A stretch of 64,000 nt of DNA. It comes from Gorsachius magnificus (lineage: Eukaryota; Chordata; Aves; Pelecaniformes; Ardeidae). Location: NCBI GenBank assembly GCA_034008185.1, contig CM067091.1, forward strand, positions 7,233,799-7,297,798, given 5' to 3'. The translations under genes and the position numbers were made by a program. Of the stretch, positions 38,301-51,009 are shown one piece after another. Position 1 is the first letter of the stretch, and every line of letters starts with the position of its first letter. A model generated the notes under the pieces. That model did no database searches, was not told where the DNA came from, and saw only the letters and a list, made by a program, of their open reading frames with translations.

Positions 38301-41300
38301 GATTCTTTTTTCTGGACAGGAGTGCTAGAACCTGAAGAGCCAATCCGGGTCCACTGGAGGAAGTTTCCAGTCTGACATTTTAGACCCTTCTTGCCCTAGA
38401 CACAGCTTTCTTTTTCCAGCCATCTATAGCAGAAATCAGACAGCAAGTAAAATTTTCCATTCTGGATCAATACATTGGCTTCTGTGCATCGATCTGAATA
38501 AATAACCTACCTTCCCAGGAGCACTATGACTTGGATTAGGATCTAATTGTAAAACCTTCATACTCCTCTCTCTCTTACAAGTCCATATTCTTCTGTGTTT
38601 CTGAGCAGCCGCACAATTCCTGAAGAACTGAAGACTTTCAAGAAGCAGGTTTGGGGAGGCTTGTGCTGCTCTCTAGATTTGTGAGCAGGTAGGGTCACCT
38701 TAAGTAAATGTCTCGTTGGAAAGGGATATTATGTGCTCCCTGCCCTGGTATAGACAAAACATCTTTAATGAATTGCTTGGGAACATTTTCCACCCTACAT
38801 TAGCAATGATACCCAAATAACTGTGGTTATGAATTTATATTCTTTCTGAAAGCTCTCAAGTTCTTGGCAAACACAACAAAGGACAGATCTGAAGCCCAAA
38901 CTTCAATTCTCCTTTTTGTTTCTCCCATCCTAAATCAATAGATATATAAAAGTTAGAGATGAAAACAAATCATGATCATGCTGCAGCTTTCAGGGGAAAA
39001 TACCGTCTACAAGAAAACAAATCAATAAAACTTCGTATTCTTGGACATGGTCTTCTGTTTTGGTCAATAAATGCACTGTGTTATGCAGTATATCACTGAA
39101 GCCTGCAGCACTTTGCCAATGACTGAGCACATATATTTGGGGTAGGGAGATGAAATGGTAACTCCAGTTGTTAAGCAGATGTATTTCTCAAATGTAATGG
39201 GGTTCGCTTTTTAGAATTATTTGCCCTGCCAACAGGTGGGGGCAGACAAAGCTGAACAACAGCATGGTCTTCTGGTGCTTTCTTTGCATTGTTTGCTCCT
39301 CTAAAATAGAAAGGACTTCCTTAATATTTTCTGCATTGTTTCAGTTGGGAAGGTTCATTGATTTTAACAGGCAAAGTGACAAAAAAGCTGGTTTGATGGA
39401 AGAAATGTAGGCAGATAGATTAGATTGAATCATCTCTTTAATGTTCAAACAGGGCTGCCTCCGTAGAGAAAAGCAAATTTTTATAAATACCCAGAAAAAC
39501 CTCACCTTAGAATTTAGATCAAGAACCAAAGAGGCCGCTTTATTCTCTGCAAGAAGGAGGCAGAGCCTAATTACGCTGGTTAGAATTCAGGCACGATCCA
39601 GATGGAATTTTCTCAATGAATAATAATAGGAAATAATACAGGAGGGGCTGCAGAAAGTCGAAGTGGTTTAAAAAGTTGCTGTGCACCAATGTTGGAAATG
39701 CAGAGGCCAGTGTGCTGCTCGGCTTTCAAATTCATGTTAAAAGAAGAAATGCTTTGCGCCTCAGTCCTCTCTTTTCGCAAGGCTTACTTGTAGTGCTATG
39801 TACAGAGCAGTGGAACAACTGAGAAAGGGTCCAGAGAAGGATGCTGGTCCTCCGTTTCATTAAAGAAAGGACGGCTCAGGTCATTCATTAAACCAAACCC
39901 AATATGCTGCACTCTGAGCGTATGGATGGTGACAGGCAATCAAGTCAGAATAGTTTAATGAGCAATGGGTTAAATCAATGGGTTTTACTTTGGAGCTGCA
40001 ATGACTAGAGTACAAATGCAGTCACTCACCGTGGTCTGGTGGAGAAGCAGTAACTCATCAAGCTACAGTAACTGAATTGGATTTGATCAACTCCTGCTAT
40101 TGCCAACATGACCACTGTTTACAGGGACTTGGAGCACGAGCAAAGAGCTACTGAGCAAATGAATGGCCACAAGCTGCCACAGCTTGTAATGGCAAGAAGG
40201 CACTGCAAATGCTGCACCTCTTTGTTGGATGCCTCTCCTAAAACTGCTGCCCTCATGAAATCTGTCACGACTTCTCCCAATAAAGATCTTAATTTTGCTG
40301 GATGGGCCTCCTCCGAACTGCACAAAGTAACCATCTGTCACAACAAAGCGTCATAAGGCAAATTAATCCTTCTTGGCTGCCACAAACAACACGCAGAGCT
40401 TTCCGGTCTATTGATTTTCTTTCCGTCTTTCCAAGTAGAATATTAATACACGTCTCTGAAGGGTAAAGTCAGAGATTATCTCGGAGTTAATAAAGGAAGG
40501 TGTCTCACTTTGACACAATATATCCAGGTGCCATTGCAACCTGTATTGTTCCTGAGTGTCGGTTAACCTGAACAATAAGCAGTTCCATGGGAGAGGCTGA
40601 ATGACAGGCAATTATTCCCTTACCCCAAATTTGTCTACCATTGCTGTGGTGGAGGTTTGCTTTATGGACCTAAGCTAGCTGGGCACCTTAATGCTATGCC
40701 ACAGGGGGTCAGGAGAGCCCCTGCTGTTGCCAGCTCAGCTGGCATCGGTACGTCAGGCTAAGACTGGACATGACCCCAAACCTGAGCGATTGGGGTGCTT
40801 CAGGCCCAAGCCGGCTCCCTTTCTCTGCTCTCCTGTAGATGTCTGAAGCCTGTCTGGAGGCCAGGTGCCGTCTCTTGCTGTGGCTCAGATAAATTCCATC
40901 TCCCCTCTCTCCCTCCTTCTCTTTCCACTGAACGTGGTGAGCATCTGGAAATGACTGTGATTTTAACTTAGGTAAGAGTGAAGCTTATACAAGACAGCTC
41001 AGGACCTTTATGCATATGAATTTCATGGCTCCAAAGGGCTTTTGCTGACACAAACACAAATAAAAGCCACACTTCCCGCCTGTCAGCTGCACTAAGTATT
41101 TTGACCCATTTTGCCTGCAAACCATCTGCCAGTGAAGTGTCCTATCTGGGACACGTTATAAATCCCATTGGTTTGTGCCATTAGCCAGCCAGACGGTCTG
41201 ATTAAGAGAGGCCGAAGAGAGAGCAAGGAATGCAGGATGCCTGGGAAACTTGACCTGGCACAGAATGGTTCCACTCTTTTCTTCATTGATTTGTCACACG

Positions 41301-42630
41301 ACCTCATATAAACAGCTCGGTCTTTCCCTGTCTCTGTCCACCCTTCTTTATACTGCCTTGTGTCCTGGCAGTTAGTGCTGAGCAAGCACTCATGTGTGTG
41401 CCCATGAGATCCTCAAATAAAAGACACAGGAGAAATACAACCCTTCGTCACTGTTACTGTCCCTTCAGCCATATCGATTATGCTCACTGCTTGTTCCTAG
41501 AGTTGTTAATAATTATTATGATCTGCAAGTTTGCAGCTGATCACTCAAACTGGTCAAATAACATTAGTCAGATAAATGCTTTAGATTCATTTTGCAGCAC
41601 ATTTTCAAATGATTATTTGATTAATATTTCTCCCCTAATGTTTTCAAAGCTTAATTTTTTTCAAATTAATGAGAACTGATATGAATCGCATCACACTGTG
41701 CTGTAACCACAGTGGTAGATGTGTTTGTGAAAGCACAGCACTTTCATGTACCTTGAAAAATTCAGGAGACCATGCAGCAACAGTTGAATTATCTTCTGGG
41801 ATAGTCACTGCTGAAAGGCAAGGCTGGCTATCTGAATCTGTTAATGAAGAGACAAGGAATATCAGCTTCCAAGGACTAACCCAAAGCACAGCAGCATCTA
41901 TCTAAGTATCATTGACTTTTTATTAATTGCGAAGCAAAACTAGGCAGCTGGCAACCTCCTTCCAGTGCACCTTCAAGTGAGTACAGACCGTGCACTGGCA
42001 CTAATTAAATCATTATTCACCCACTCTTTCAGCAGGTGTAGTGCTCCTTGGGTGGGTTTTCATTCTCCTTGAAAAACACTGGTAGAAAATTATAAGTAAA
42101 GTCCAAGCAAAGCATTCAGAACAGGGTTGTGTCTATGCCCAGGCTTCCTCTGAAGTCAGTCGTATCTTCAAAAGGAAATTATTTTGACCCAACTGAGGTG
42201 GCTGTCCAACTACGGGAACAACGCCCTGTTGCAGGAGCCTATTTCTTTCCACTGACTCTACAAGAAGTTTATGGTGATTAGTTTACACGCCTAAAAATAA
42301 ACATACCTTAGGGCAGAGGAATGCCCCCTCAGAGGGACACATTTTTATATATGTGGGCAGATAAAGTTGTGCATCATACGATACAGGAACACAGAGTGCG
42401 TTAGCTGATGGGAGACATGGCAAGAAGGGAACGTGACAGTCACTACATTCTTAGATAAACCCACCATGCACATACCTACTGCCCTGAGGCTCTCCAGTGT
42501 CATTACTTCCCTCCTATAATGAAGAGTCACCAGAAAAATACAACTATAATTGTCCTTCTTCCTGGAGCTGAGCTACACTACTGTTAACACCTCCACACCT
42601 CCAAACTCAAGGTGTGTGCATGAGAGGGTG
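35325..42630. other. Unique non-coding sequence, AT-rich in parts
   Basis: About 7.3 kb with no recognised gene. The 36.2-36.56 kb and 41.5-41.69 kb parts are strongly AT-rich with many homeodomain-type TAAT/ATTA words. A tRNA-related SINE remnant sits at 36.92-36.98 kb. A GA-rich stretch is near 38185-38210. The plus-strand frame at 40108-40356 (82 codons) has no convincing start context, splice sites or relatives. Confidence 0.5.
36920..36980 (-). repeat. tRNA-derived SINE remnant
   Basis: The minus strand reads AGTTTGATTCC at 36936-36926, close to the RNA polymerase III B-box GGTTCGANTCC, preceded by CAGAGGTCCCA and TTGCATTTCTTTAGT. This is the order seen in the 3' half of a tRNA and in tRNA-headed SINEs. 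The A-box part is not convincing, so it is neither an active tRNA gene nor a full SINE. Confidence 0.4.
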
Positions 42631-42631
42631 G

Positions 42632-42869
42632 GAAAGTTGTGCCAGGGGAGATTTAGGTTGGACATTAGGAAAAATTTTTTCACCAAAAGTGTTGTTAAGC
42701 ACTGGAAGGGGCTGCCCAGGGAAGTGGTCGAGTCACCACCCCTGGAGAGCTTTAAAAGCCAGGCAGACGAGGTGCTTAGGGACAGGGTTTAGTGCTGGGA
42801 TGGCAGGGTTAGGTTAAGGGTTGGACTTGATGATCTTTTCCAACCTAAATGATTCTACGATTCTATGAA
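42632..42869 (+). mobile_element. CR1 LINE, short 3' fragment (second tail type)
   Basis: About 240 bp matching the 3' end of the copy at 34.9 kb: GTGCCAGGGGAGATTTAGGT, GACATTAGGAAAAATTTTTT, CACTGGAAGGGGCTGCCCAG, GACGAGGTGCTTAGGGACAG and the 3' terminus GATTCTACGATTCTATGA. The part encoding the end of ORF2 is open to its stop (DEVLRDRV). The 5' side stops abruptly near 42632, typical of target-primed reverse transcription that ended early. Confidence 0.95.
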
Positions 42870-43329
42870 AGGTACACATGAGGTACAGTAGGAGGGAGGA
42901 GGCAACTGTTTGCTTCAAGTAGACTGGAATACACTTGCTGATCCTGATGGTGGATGTGCCCTGAGCAGCCATGAATGACTTTGAACATTGCAGCAGCATG
43001 TCCCATTGAACAGCCACAGTGATTTATGTGCTGAAGAACAAGGGAGGTGAGATGGATCACCATGTGATAAATCAGTTGGGAGCTTTTCATCATACCATCG
43101 GTGGTGAGAGCACAGTTCTGGTGATTTGTAGCAATATTAGCCTGCCATGATTCATCTGCGATGCCTGGCCCTCCTGTTGCCCTCCAAACACCGGAGCAAA
43201 GTGTGGGCAGCATTGGACTGCTGGCATCAGGACACCCAAGACTCTCACCTTGCTTTGTTTTCCTAGGGCCTGTTCTGCTTCCTTATTCCACCTCTCCTAT
43301 GTACACTTCATTGGCAAGCATGAAGATCA

Positions 43330-43470
43330 GGAATGGCCAAATAAAACTCCCTTTGCTGAACTCCATGAGATGCCTCTCTGCTCATTTCTCCAGCCTGTCA
43401 TGGTCCCTCTGAATGGCAGCACAACCTTCTGGTGTACCAACTGCTCCTCCCAGCTTTGTACCAGTTGTAT
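43330..43470 (-). mobile_element. Old CR1 reverse-transcriptase fragment
   Basis: The minus strand reads TKLGGAVGTPEGCAAIQRDH, then DRLEK, a stop where CR1 normally has Trp, and then AERHLMEF. This is the stretch directly after the FADDT motif of CR1 reverse transcriptase. The catalytic Asp pair itself has decayed. The in-frame stop and the loss of recognisable sequence on both sides show that the fragment is older than the nearby CR1 at 42.6 kb and lies in the opposite orientation. Confidence 0.82.
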
Positions 43471-43474
43471 TCAG

Positions 43475-46400
43475 ATACCCAAACACTTTTCAAGAGCTGC
43501 CCATACATTTAAGGAGGTAGTAAGTGTGAGGAGAAACGAGTTAATGTGAATAAAAATCACTCAACAGTAATTTCAGAACTGGGAATATAGTCTAGACCAC
43601 TGATGGATGTCTTATCACCTAGGCTGTACTGCTTCTCTTGGCCAAAAAATGAATGTGGAGTTATACCAAGGCTATTTTTAGTATCTCAGTTACTACAGCA
43701 CAGCCAGAAGCTCCAGGAGCATATTCACATTCAGTTGTGCTCCGCATTGCGCATTCACGTAGTAAAGAAACAACCTTTATGCCAGGGAGCTCCCACCTAG
43801 ACCTGCGAGGACATGGCAGGGAGTGGACCCAGCAAATGTCTGCAATACTTTATGGAGGAGGGATTACAAGTGAAATACAGGCTCTGCTACCCCCTAAAAT
43901 CAGACCTGATGCCCCTACCCTATGTGTGCAGCCATGCAGGTACCGAGCCAGCTCTTAGCATTCTGAGTATGGGTGGAGGGTGTGGGAGAGCCTTTCCTGA
44001 AACAGGTTTGTGTGTTTGAGCATACTCACAGCCCTTTCTTCCAATGCTTATGGCAGTGAAGACTGGTGTCTTGAATAGCAAAGGCTCCCAGGGAAAGCTG
44101 TGTGTTCAGTGAAAAGCATATACTAACGCAGGTTTAAAATTTTAAGTTATGGGAAGATCTAATTTCTAATGAAACATATGAGTCCTCTCAGAGATAGTGC
44201 TAGACACAGGATACATATTTTCAGTATGATTTTGAAATTATGAGATGAAATTACTCTTTCCATTTTGAATTGAGTTTTTCAAATTATCTCTCATTCTCTT
44301 AACTAAATAAAAATTTAAAAAATCAAATTACACAGCTTATGAAAATGATAGCAAATTAGCTCTCATGAAGTTCCTGCTCAAGTTAGTGCCTCTCATTTTA
44401 CGGAACAAAAAAAATGCATTTTAAGACATTTTAAGTCTCAACTAAATGAAAACTCCACTTTGTTTTGAAATATTGATTGAAATATTTCCAACAAGCCCTA
44501 GACTATACTGTGCTTTTCATTGCTCGCTCTCAAAGGAGACTAAGCAGCACTAAACCATATACATGCACGAGAAAACAAAGTACAAAAACGTTGCGTGAAT
44601 TGCTGAAGTTGCAGAGCACCTCTGCAAGGCTGACAGAAATATGTCTTTGAACTCCCCATCCCACGCTTTCCCCACTGGACCACAGCTCTCCTGTACAGTG
44701 TGCTTAAAAACACATCATGTGGCATATTGGATTTTATTCACCTTTTACAGAGTCCTTCCACGTCTCCCTTCTGCCTGCTCTGTAGTCTGCAGCAATGCCA
44801 TTCACACCTATTGTTTTTTCTCATGTTTGGCCTCTTTATTGTCTGGTGTAAAGTATACCAGAAAAGCATTGTAAAGCAAGACGGTAAACGGCAGGCCACT
44901 GTTTTATACAGTGTTTGCAGGAGAGACAGAGGTGTTTTTTTTAATAGAAAAATAAATCCTCCTTAGACAGCCAGTAGCCACGTGGGTGAGTCTTTCTTAT
45001 GAATACTGCAAGGATGACTACCCAAGGATTTCTGGTTTGCAAGTGATATCTCTAGACACACTGACTACCTTCTAATACGCATCCAGATGGCCTATCCATA
45101 GGCAATTAAACGGCATAGCAAACGGACGACAAGAACAAATAGTTTTACTTTCCTGGGAGTTTTGCTGCTGGGTGCAGTCTTGGTGGTTACCAGAGCTGGA
45201 GGGCCTTGCTTGTGGCTGGGCTATCTTCAGATCCTTGCACATAGAAAATAGGCTGATGGTGCTCGGACACGAAATTAGCTGCTTGACCTCGTCATTCTGA
45301 GGGCTGAGGGTCTTGCATATGTAGAGTTAATGCAAAAGGAACAGGATGAGGGAGAGGGGATTGTGAAATTCCATAAACTGCCATGAAAAAAAAAATTCCA
45401 ACATTTGCACAATTTCACAAATATTTGCCATTTCATGTCTCTCCTTTTTAATTGTTTTCCTTTTCACCTTTTCCCATTCAAAATGATGAATGAAAGAGCA
45501 TGAATGAACTATGAAAGTGATAGAGGATGCAGAGGGGTGAAAAGAGAAAGAAAAATAAAACCTTGAACTTGTTTCCCCCTCCACCCCAGGTTTGGTTTTC
45601 ATTATTTATTTTTTTTTTAAAGAAAAGGTAATATTGTACCAAAAAAAAAAATGTTAGGAAAAAAGCATCACATCAAACTTCAAAGCAAATTTATAATACT
45701 GGGTTACTTTGGAAGACGATTTGAATACCAGTGGGCTCATCACTCAACTTCACGTACTTGTATGTACGCTGGCAGCACGAGGGCTGGGATCAAATAATTG
45801 AGGCTGTTCACAAAAAGAAATAATGCTATCAGCTGTATCCCACCCAGAAGTTTTGGTCTAATTACTTCCCTGGGGTGCCCTTACAGACAATACTTTCCCA
45901 TTTGCAACTCTCTTTGACCCTCTTTGATTTCCTGTTTGCTCAGTTCAGTTTTACTCTCTAACTACTTCTGAGGTCACAGTAAGTTGTGGTTACTCGTAAA
46001 ATGTCACTCAAGCAGTCTTGGGTGGAAAGGTTAAGGCAAATACGGTTCTCACTGTTCCTATACACTCTCTCCTTCACCAGCAGACAGAGATTTCCTCTCC
46101 CTCTGGAGCACTTCTCTGCAAAATAATTACCTCATGTAGATGAAACATGCAGAGACTGAGTTATTCCTTGGCTTCATCAGTGAATGACAGAGGAATCACT
46201 GATGCTCCAGTGTTTCATGCCAAGATCTGAATTGACAAGAGCTCCCGGCTGCTCCCCGGTGACACTGCTGGATGCAGCGTGCATGCACTGCACCTCACGT
46301 TCTCATTCTCTGAAAGGGCACTGATGGTGCATGGGACATGGGTTTCCACAGTCTTGCGACCATTGCAAGTGGGAAGGCTGTTGCATTTGTTCAGGTCCTG

Positions 46401-49400
46401 TCCCCATTTCGCATCTGGTGTGGAGGACCTGAAGCCTTGCATTTCAGAGCAGAGCCTCCATGTGTGAGACACTTTTCTGCCTCACGACCCGCCTTGCAGC
46501 CCTGGCACTGGAACAGCCTGCCAAACTTTGGAGGAGCCCCATGAATTTACTTTTCTGAGTTCAGATATTTTGAGTCTGATGCACATCACCACAAAGCCCA
46601 TGACAGGGCTGCGAGTGAATGCAAGCAGCTGTTCTTCTCCTTTCCTGAAATCTTATAAATGTCATCCCTGGCATCCAGAGCTCCATCCATGGGCTGGGAT
46701 TTTGCAGAAAGCAGCTCCCTAGCCAGTGGTAAGAGGTATGGAGATTGTGCAGACAGGTACTAAGATAGGACAAAGGTTGGATAAGCTTTTCCACGCAGCA
46801 GGCTGGGAAGGGAGCGCTGGCTCCACAGTCCCCTCCCAGGCTCTGAAACAAGATGGCTGCAGGAGTGTGAGTGGCGGGGAGAGGGCATTGCTCTCCTGCA
46901 CCCCCACCCCTGCACAGAGCCATGGTGGCAAGGGCACTGCTGCCCCCCCGCTGGCACACGCCCTCAGCCCCTCTCTCCTGAGCTCTCAAGGAAACCCTAA
47001 AGCTCACCGCATGATTTTGCTCATGTCACAGTCTCAAGTGAAGGCCCCTGCACATCAACATTGCTTCAGAGGTCGCACGCTCCTTCCTCCTCACTGGAGT
47101 TACATTTTTTCCCTTCTGTCTCCTTTCTTTCCCCGTTGGCTTTTATTGAAATCCATCTGGGACAATAAAGCCATTGCGCTCTTCGCAGCTACAGCATTAG
47201 CACCCAGTTTGCAAAGCGTAGGAAAAACATTCAACATACCCAGAAGCCCAAGCTCTGTTACTAACAGGACATGTTCTCCTTTTTCTCCAGTCTTACTCAC
47301 TGGAAGGAGGCAAGCCTGGATGGAGGAAATCTGCTGTTTATTCAGGAAATAGTAATAATCTACACCATCTCTAAACCAAGGCTTTCTCCCTAAAGGATTC
47401 CAAAGCACCGAGCTAGCATATACATTGTTCATCTGCCTAGTACAGGACCGTCATGGCACACTAATGTGTGTTCACATACCCGAAGTACAGTAGTTCTGCA
47501 CTTGAAAGTGCCAGTAAAAAACCTGCCTATAAATCTCTGAACTAAATATATAAATTTTCAGTCATGCAAAAGCACATTCCGTAATTCCTAAATAAAAAGC
47601 AGTGCATTGTAACAGTTTTATTATAAAGGTAACTTGAGGATGCTTTTTGTTTATGGGATGCAATAACCACATCATAGACAAAATAAATTCTAAAAGGCGG
47701 TGTTCGAATATTCAGCACCCAAGTTTATTAGCTGAGGATGGAGTTACTACCAAGACAGCCAGAAACACCCCCATCTTGTGGTTGTTATTGTTACGATGAC
47801 AGTTTTAATTAAATATTAAAATAATAAAGGAAAAATATTCAGGAAAACCTTTGAAAATACAGATGTGGAAGGATGCGTTAAGACAGACACTATTTTGGTC
47901 CTTCCTTTTCTTTTGCCAACAACTACTCCTATTGCATCCATGCTGTAAATCAACCTGTATCCCACACGTTCTCCTCTCCTTCCATCTTTGTTTCCTTCCT
48001 CCTAAGGAACACATCCATGCCTGGAAGATTACAGTCCCCCATGGTGGACTGTGGTGCTCCTCAGAAACTGAAATCGGTGTCCGACTGTCTTCCAGCACAA
48101 ACTCCCATGTAACGCTGACTGCAGTTGTCTGAAGTAGCTACCAACTCGCCGACTGTAAACCTATGTGTTAGAGACATTTGGATCGTTACTAGAAAGAGAT
48201 ATTTCCCTGCAACTTTGCATACCAATCTCTCTCTCACAATCTCCATAAACATGAGGGCTTATATGATATAGCGCAGACTCACATTTATTTATCAGCGGTT
48301 GAAATGGGGCGGTATATAGCAGAACAATATACCAACATTTCTCAGAATATCAGCTATATATCTACAGACGCTGCGAGACAGAAACATTTCAGACCAACAG
48401 TTAAATAATGAAACTGCAAAAGGGCCCTGAACTAATTTAAGCATTCAGCTCAGAACATGATGGAGTAATGGGGCTTTGGAGAGAGGGGTCATTCCGTGGT
48501 GTCTGGCAAGCGGGGCCTCTGGGGTGTTTCAGGCTTGGCTCACTACAATCTGGAGCCATGTAGAAAATATTCAGTCATTTATTTTTATTGCAGAATAATG
48601 CTGCAGTTCTGCTTTGGCTCAGGCCAGGCTCTCCAGACACTCTCAGGAGATATTTTCCCCTCAGCTCATTCCCCAGGTTCTTGCTTTGGCTTCTTAAGCA
48701 CAATAATCTGATCCTGGCTTTTACTGAGCTACCTCAGAATTTGTCAGCTGTGTTCTAGTTCAGAAATTTTACAGAAAAAGGAGACTGTTACAGACTCTTT
48801 GTTCAAATCCTGCTTCATGTGATCAAGAGGTTCACAAGCGCTTCTTCCAACAAGCCAAATAATTCACATACAACTCCGAGATGGTCCAACCCCCGCAGCT
48901 AAAAAGGAAAGCCGTAACTTCAGACTTTTTAACCCATTTACAACAAGTAACTCCATTTGCTGGTTCCATTCTCTCTAAATTCTAAATTGAACACGCTTGC
49001 TTTGCCTCTTAGACCCTCTTTCCCCACAACAGTGTCATTCTGTATCTTATTCTCATATTCTGGGTTTTAGAGGCAGCACATTTTACTGGGAAGAGTCACG
49101 CTAATAGAACATCATAAACCACAACCTGATTAAGTCTCCGACGGCAAACACTGTTGGAGATAAGACTAGGAAATGTGGTTTGATTGCTCTGAATTCTTAT
49201 ACTCTCATGGCAATATTATTTTATTAAAATGAAAGAGCATTGATCTTGCTGAAAAAAATGCTTCAATAATGCTTCATCCAAAACTTCCCTATGCCTGTAT
49301 TCCTAGGATAGATCATTTTCCTATTGACAGCCGCTCGCTCACCACGCCAGCCCTGCTACTTCCCACAAAGGCCAGCGATTGCTGAGAAGCTTCTCCTTCA

Positions 49401-49910
49401 GATATTTATCAGGGCTTTCTACTCTTACCTCCGAAAGATCAAAGCCTGAGCCTGAATTGCAGCTGGCAAGGGCACAAAGTGTGGAGAAAAGAAGAGCTCC
49501 TTCTGCTTTGAGGGCTGCCAGTCGGGGAGATTTATCTTCCACCTGATCCATCCCTATCAGTCTGTCATCTCAGATCAATTCACGGCTTCATCAAACATCA
49601 CAGCTCATCATTAAGCAAGGCTATAAAATCAGGTAGATGAATGGCACTGAAGCCATAGTCTGCCAGGCAATGCAGCTCCAGTTTTCTCGAAATGCCTTGG
49701 CTCCCTTTCTCCCTTTTGCCTGCGTAAATATTTCTGAAAGATGTTCGTATGGCTCTTAAGCAGCAATGGCTGTTAGCTAAGGAGCCTCAGCCCCCTACGG
49801 GGATATTAGCAAGAAATTAATTTCATCAGGTGGATATACAGAGTACAACACAGTTGCTTTGAAAGACTGAGTCAGAAAGTTTAAGGAAATTGCCTGTGAC
49901 TCCTCTAAAG
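43475..49910. other. Unique non-coding sequence
   Basis: About 6.4 kb with no recognised gene. A plus-strand frame of 208 codons at 46726-47352 is the longest outside CR1 but has low-complexity, composition-driven content and no known relatives. T- and A-runs lie at about 45609-45618 and 45641-45651. A small inverted repeat (GGTATAT / ATATACC, 9-nt spacer) is at 48311-48333. Confidence 0.5.
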
Positions 49911-49911
49911 A

Positions 49912-51005
49912 GGAATCATTACAATTGGAAAAGACCTCCAAGATCATCAAGAGAACCATCAACCCAACACCACCATGTCTACTAAACCATGTCCCAAAGT
50001 GCCACGTCTACACGTTTTTTGAACATCCTCAGGGATGATGACTCCACCACCTCTCTGGGCAGCCTGTTCCAATGCTTGACCACTCTTTTAGTAAAGAATT
50101 TTTTCCTAATGTCCAACCTAAACCTCCCCTGGCACAATTTGAGGCCATTTCCCCTCATCCCATTACCTGTTACCTGGGAGCAGAGATCGATCCCCCTCCC
50201 CCCCCGGCTCCCCCCTCCTCTCAGGCAGTTGTAGGGAGCAATGAGGGCTCCCCTCGGCCTCCTCCAGGCTGAACACCCCCAGGTCCCTCAGCTGCTCCCC
50301 ATCAGCCCTGGGCTCCAGACCCCTCACCAGCTCCGTTGCCCTTCTCTGGACACACTCCAGCCCCTCCATGTCCTTCTGGGAGGGAGGGGCCCAACCCTGA
50401 ACCCAGCATTCAAGGGGCAGCCTCACCCGTGTCCAGGACAGGGGCATGGTCACTGCCCTGCTCCTGCTGGCCACACCATTCCTGATACATGCCAGGATGC
50501 TGTTGGCCCTCTTGGCCACCTGGGCACACTGCTGGCTCATATTCAGCCTGCTGTTGACCAACACCCTCAGGTCCTTTTCCGCCAGGCAGCTTTCCAGCCA
50601 CTCATCCCCAAGCCTGTAGCATTGCGTGAGGTTGTTGTGACCCAAGTGCAGGTCCCGGCACTTGGTCTTGTTGAACCTCATATAGATGGCCTCGGCCCAT
50701 GGATCCAGCCTGTCCAGGTCCCTCTGCAGAGCCTCCCTACCCTTGAGCAGATCAACACTCCTGCACAATGTGGTGTCATCTGCAAAGTGACTGAGGGTGC
50801 GCTTGATCCTCCCATCCAAATCATTGATAAAGACGTTAAACAGAACTGGGCCCAGTATTGAGCCCTGGGGAACACCACTTGTGACCAGCTGCCGACTGGG
50901 TTTAAGTCCATTCACAACTCTCTGGGCCTGGCCATCCAGCCAGTATTTTACCCAGCGAAGAGTATGTCTGTGCAAGCCATGAGCCACCAGTTTCTGTAGG
51001 AGAAA
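49912..51005 (-). mobile_element. CR1 LINE, ~1.1 kb 3' fragment with reverse transcriptase
   Basis: The longest CR1 in the window. It begins on the plus strand at the inverted 3' end (GAATCATTACAATTGGAAAA), passes through the 3' untranslated region and ORF2 C-terminal region, and reaches into the reverse-transcriptase domain before stopping near 51005. Diagnostic minus-strand motifs are PQGSILGP and FADDT. The C-rich tract at about 50191-50220 coincides with a change of reading frame, so ORF2 is broken there. There is no endonuclease domain, so the copy cannot move on its own. Confidence 0.97.
50163..50987 (-). pseudogene. CR1 ORF2 fragment: reverse transcriptase and C-terminal region
   Basis: A 274-codon open frame encoding part of the CR1 ORF2 polyprotein. 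In life this copies element RNA into DNA at the target site. Visible parts are the PQGSILGP motif at residues 40-47, [10 protein letters not shown] at 51-60, the catalytic FADDT motif with the Asp pair at 70-71, and a [24 protein letters not shown] block further on. The first part of the reverse transcriptase and the whole endonuclease are missing upstream. At the other end the frame leaves the conserved sequence in a C-rich tract and ends early, while the conserved tail continues in another frame. It is therefore a remnant and not a host gene. The long plus-strand frame opposite it is only a shadow. Confidence 0.93.
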
Positions 51006-51009
51006 AATT

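Noticed and set aside
40108..40356. 82-codon plus-strand frame that reads plausibly as protein
   Set aside because: No good start context or splice borders, and similar-looking frames occur in clearly non-coding parts of the window.
48311..48333. Small inverted repeat GGTATAT / ATATACC
   Set aside because: Only seven AT-rich pairs; chance level.
48755..48820. Possible tRNA-like head (TAGTTCAGAAA ... GTTCAAATCC)
   Set aside because: The B-box-like part is fair but the A-box and spacing do not give a tRNA fold; too weak to annotate.
50241..50861. 206-codon plus-strand frame
   Set aside because: It lies opposite the CR1 reverse-transcriptase frame and is only its antisense shadow.
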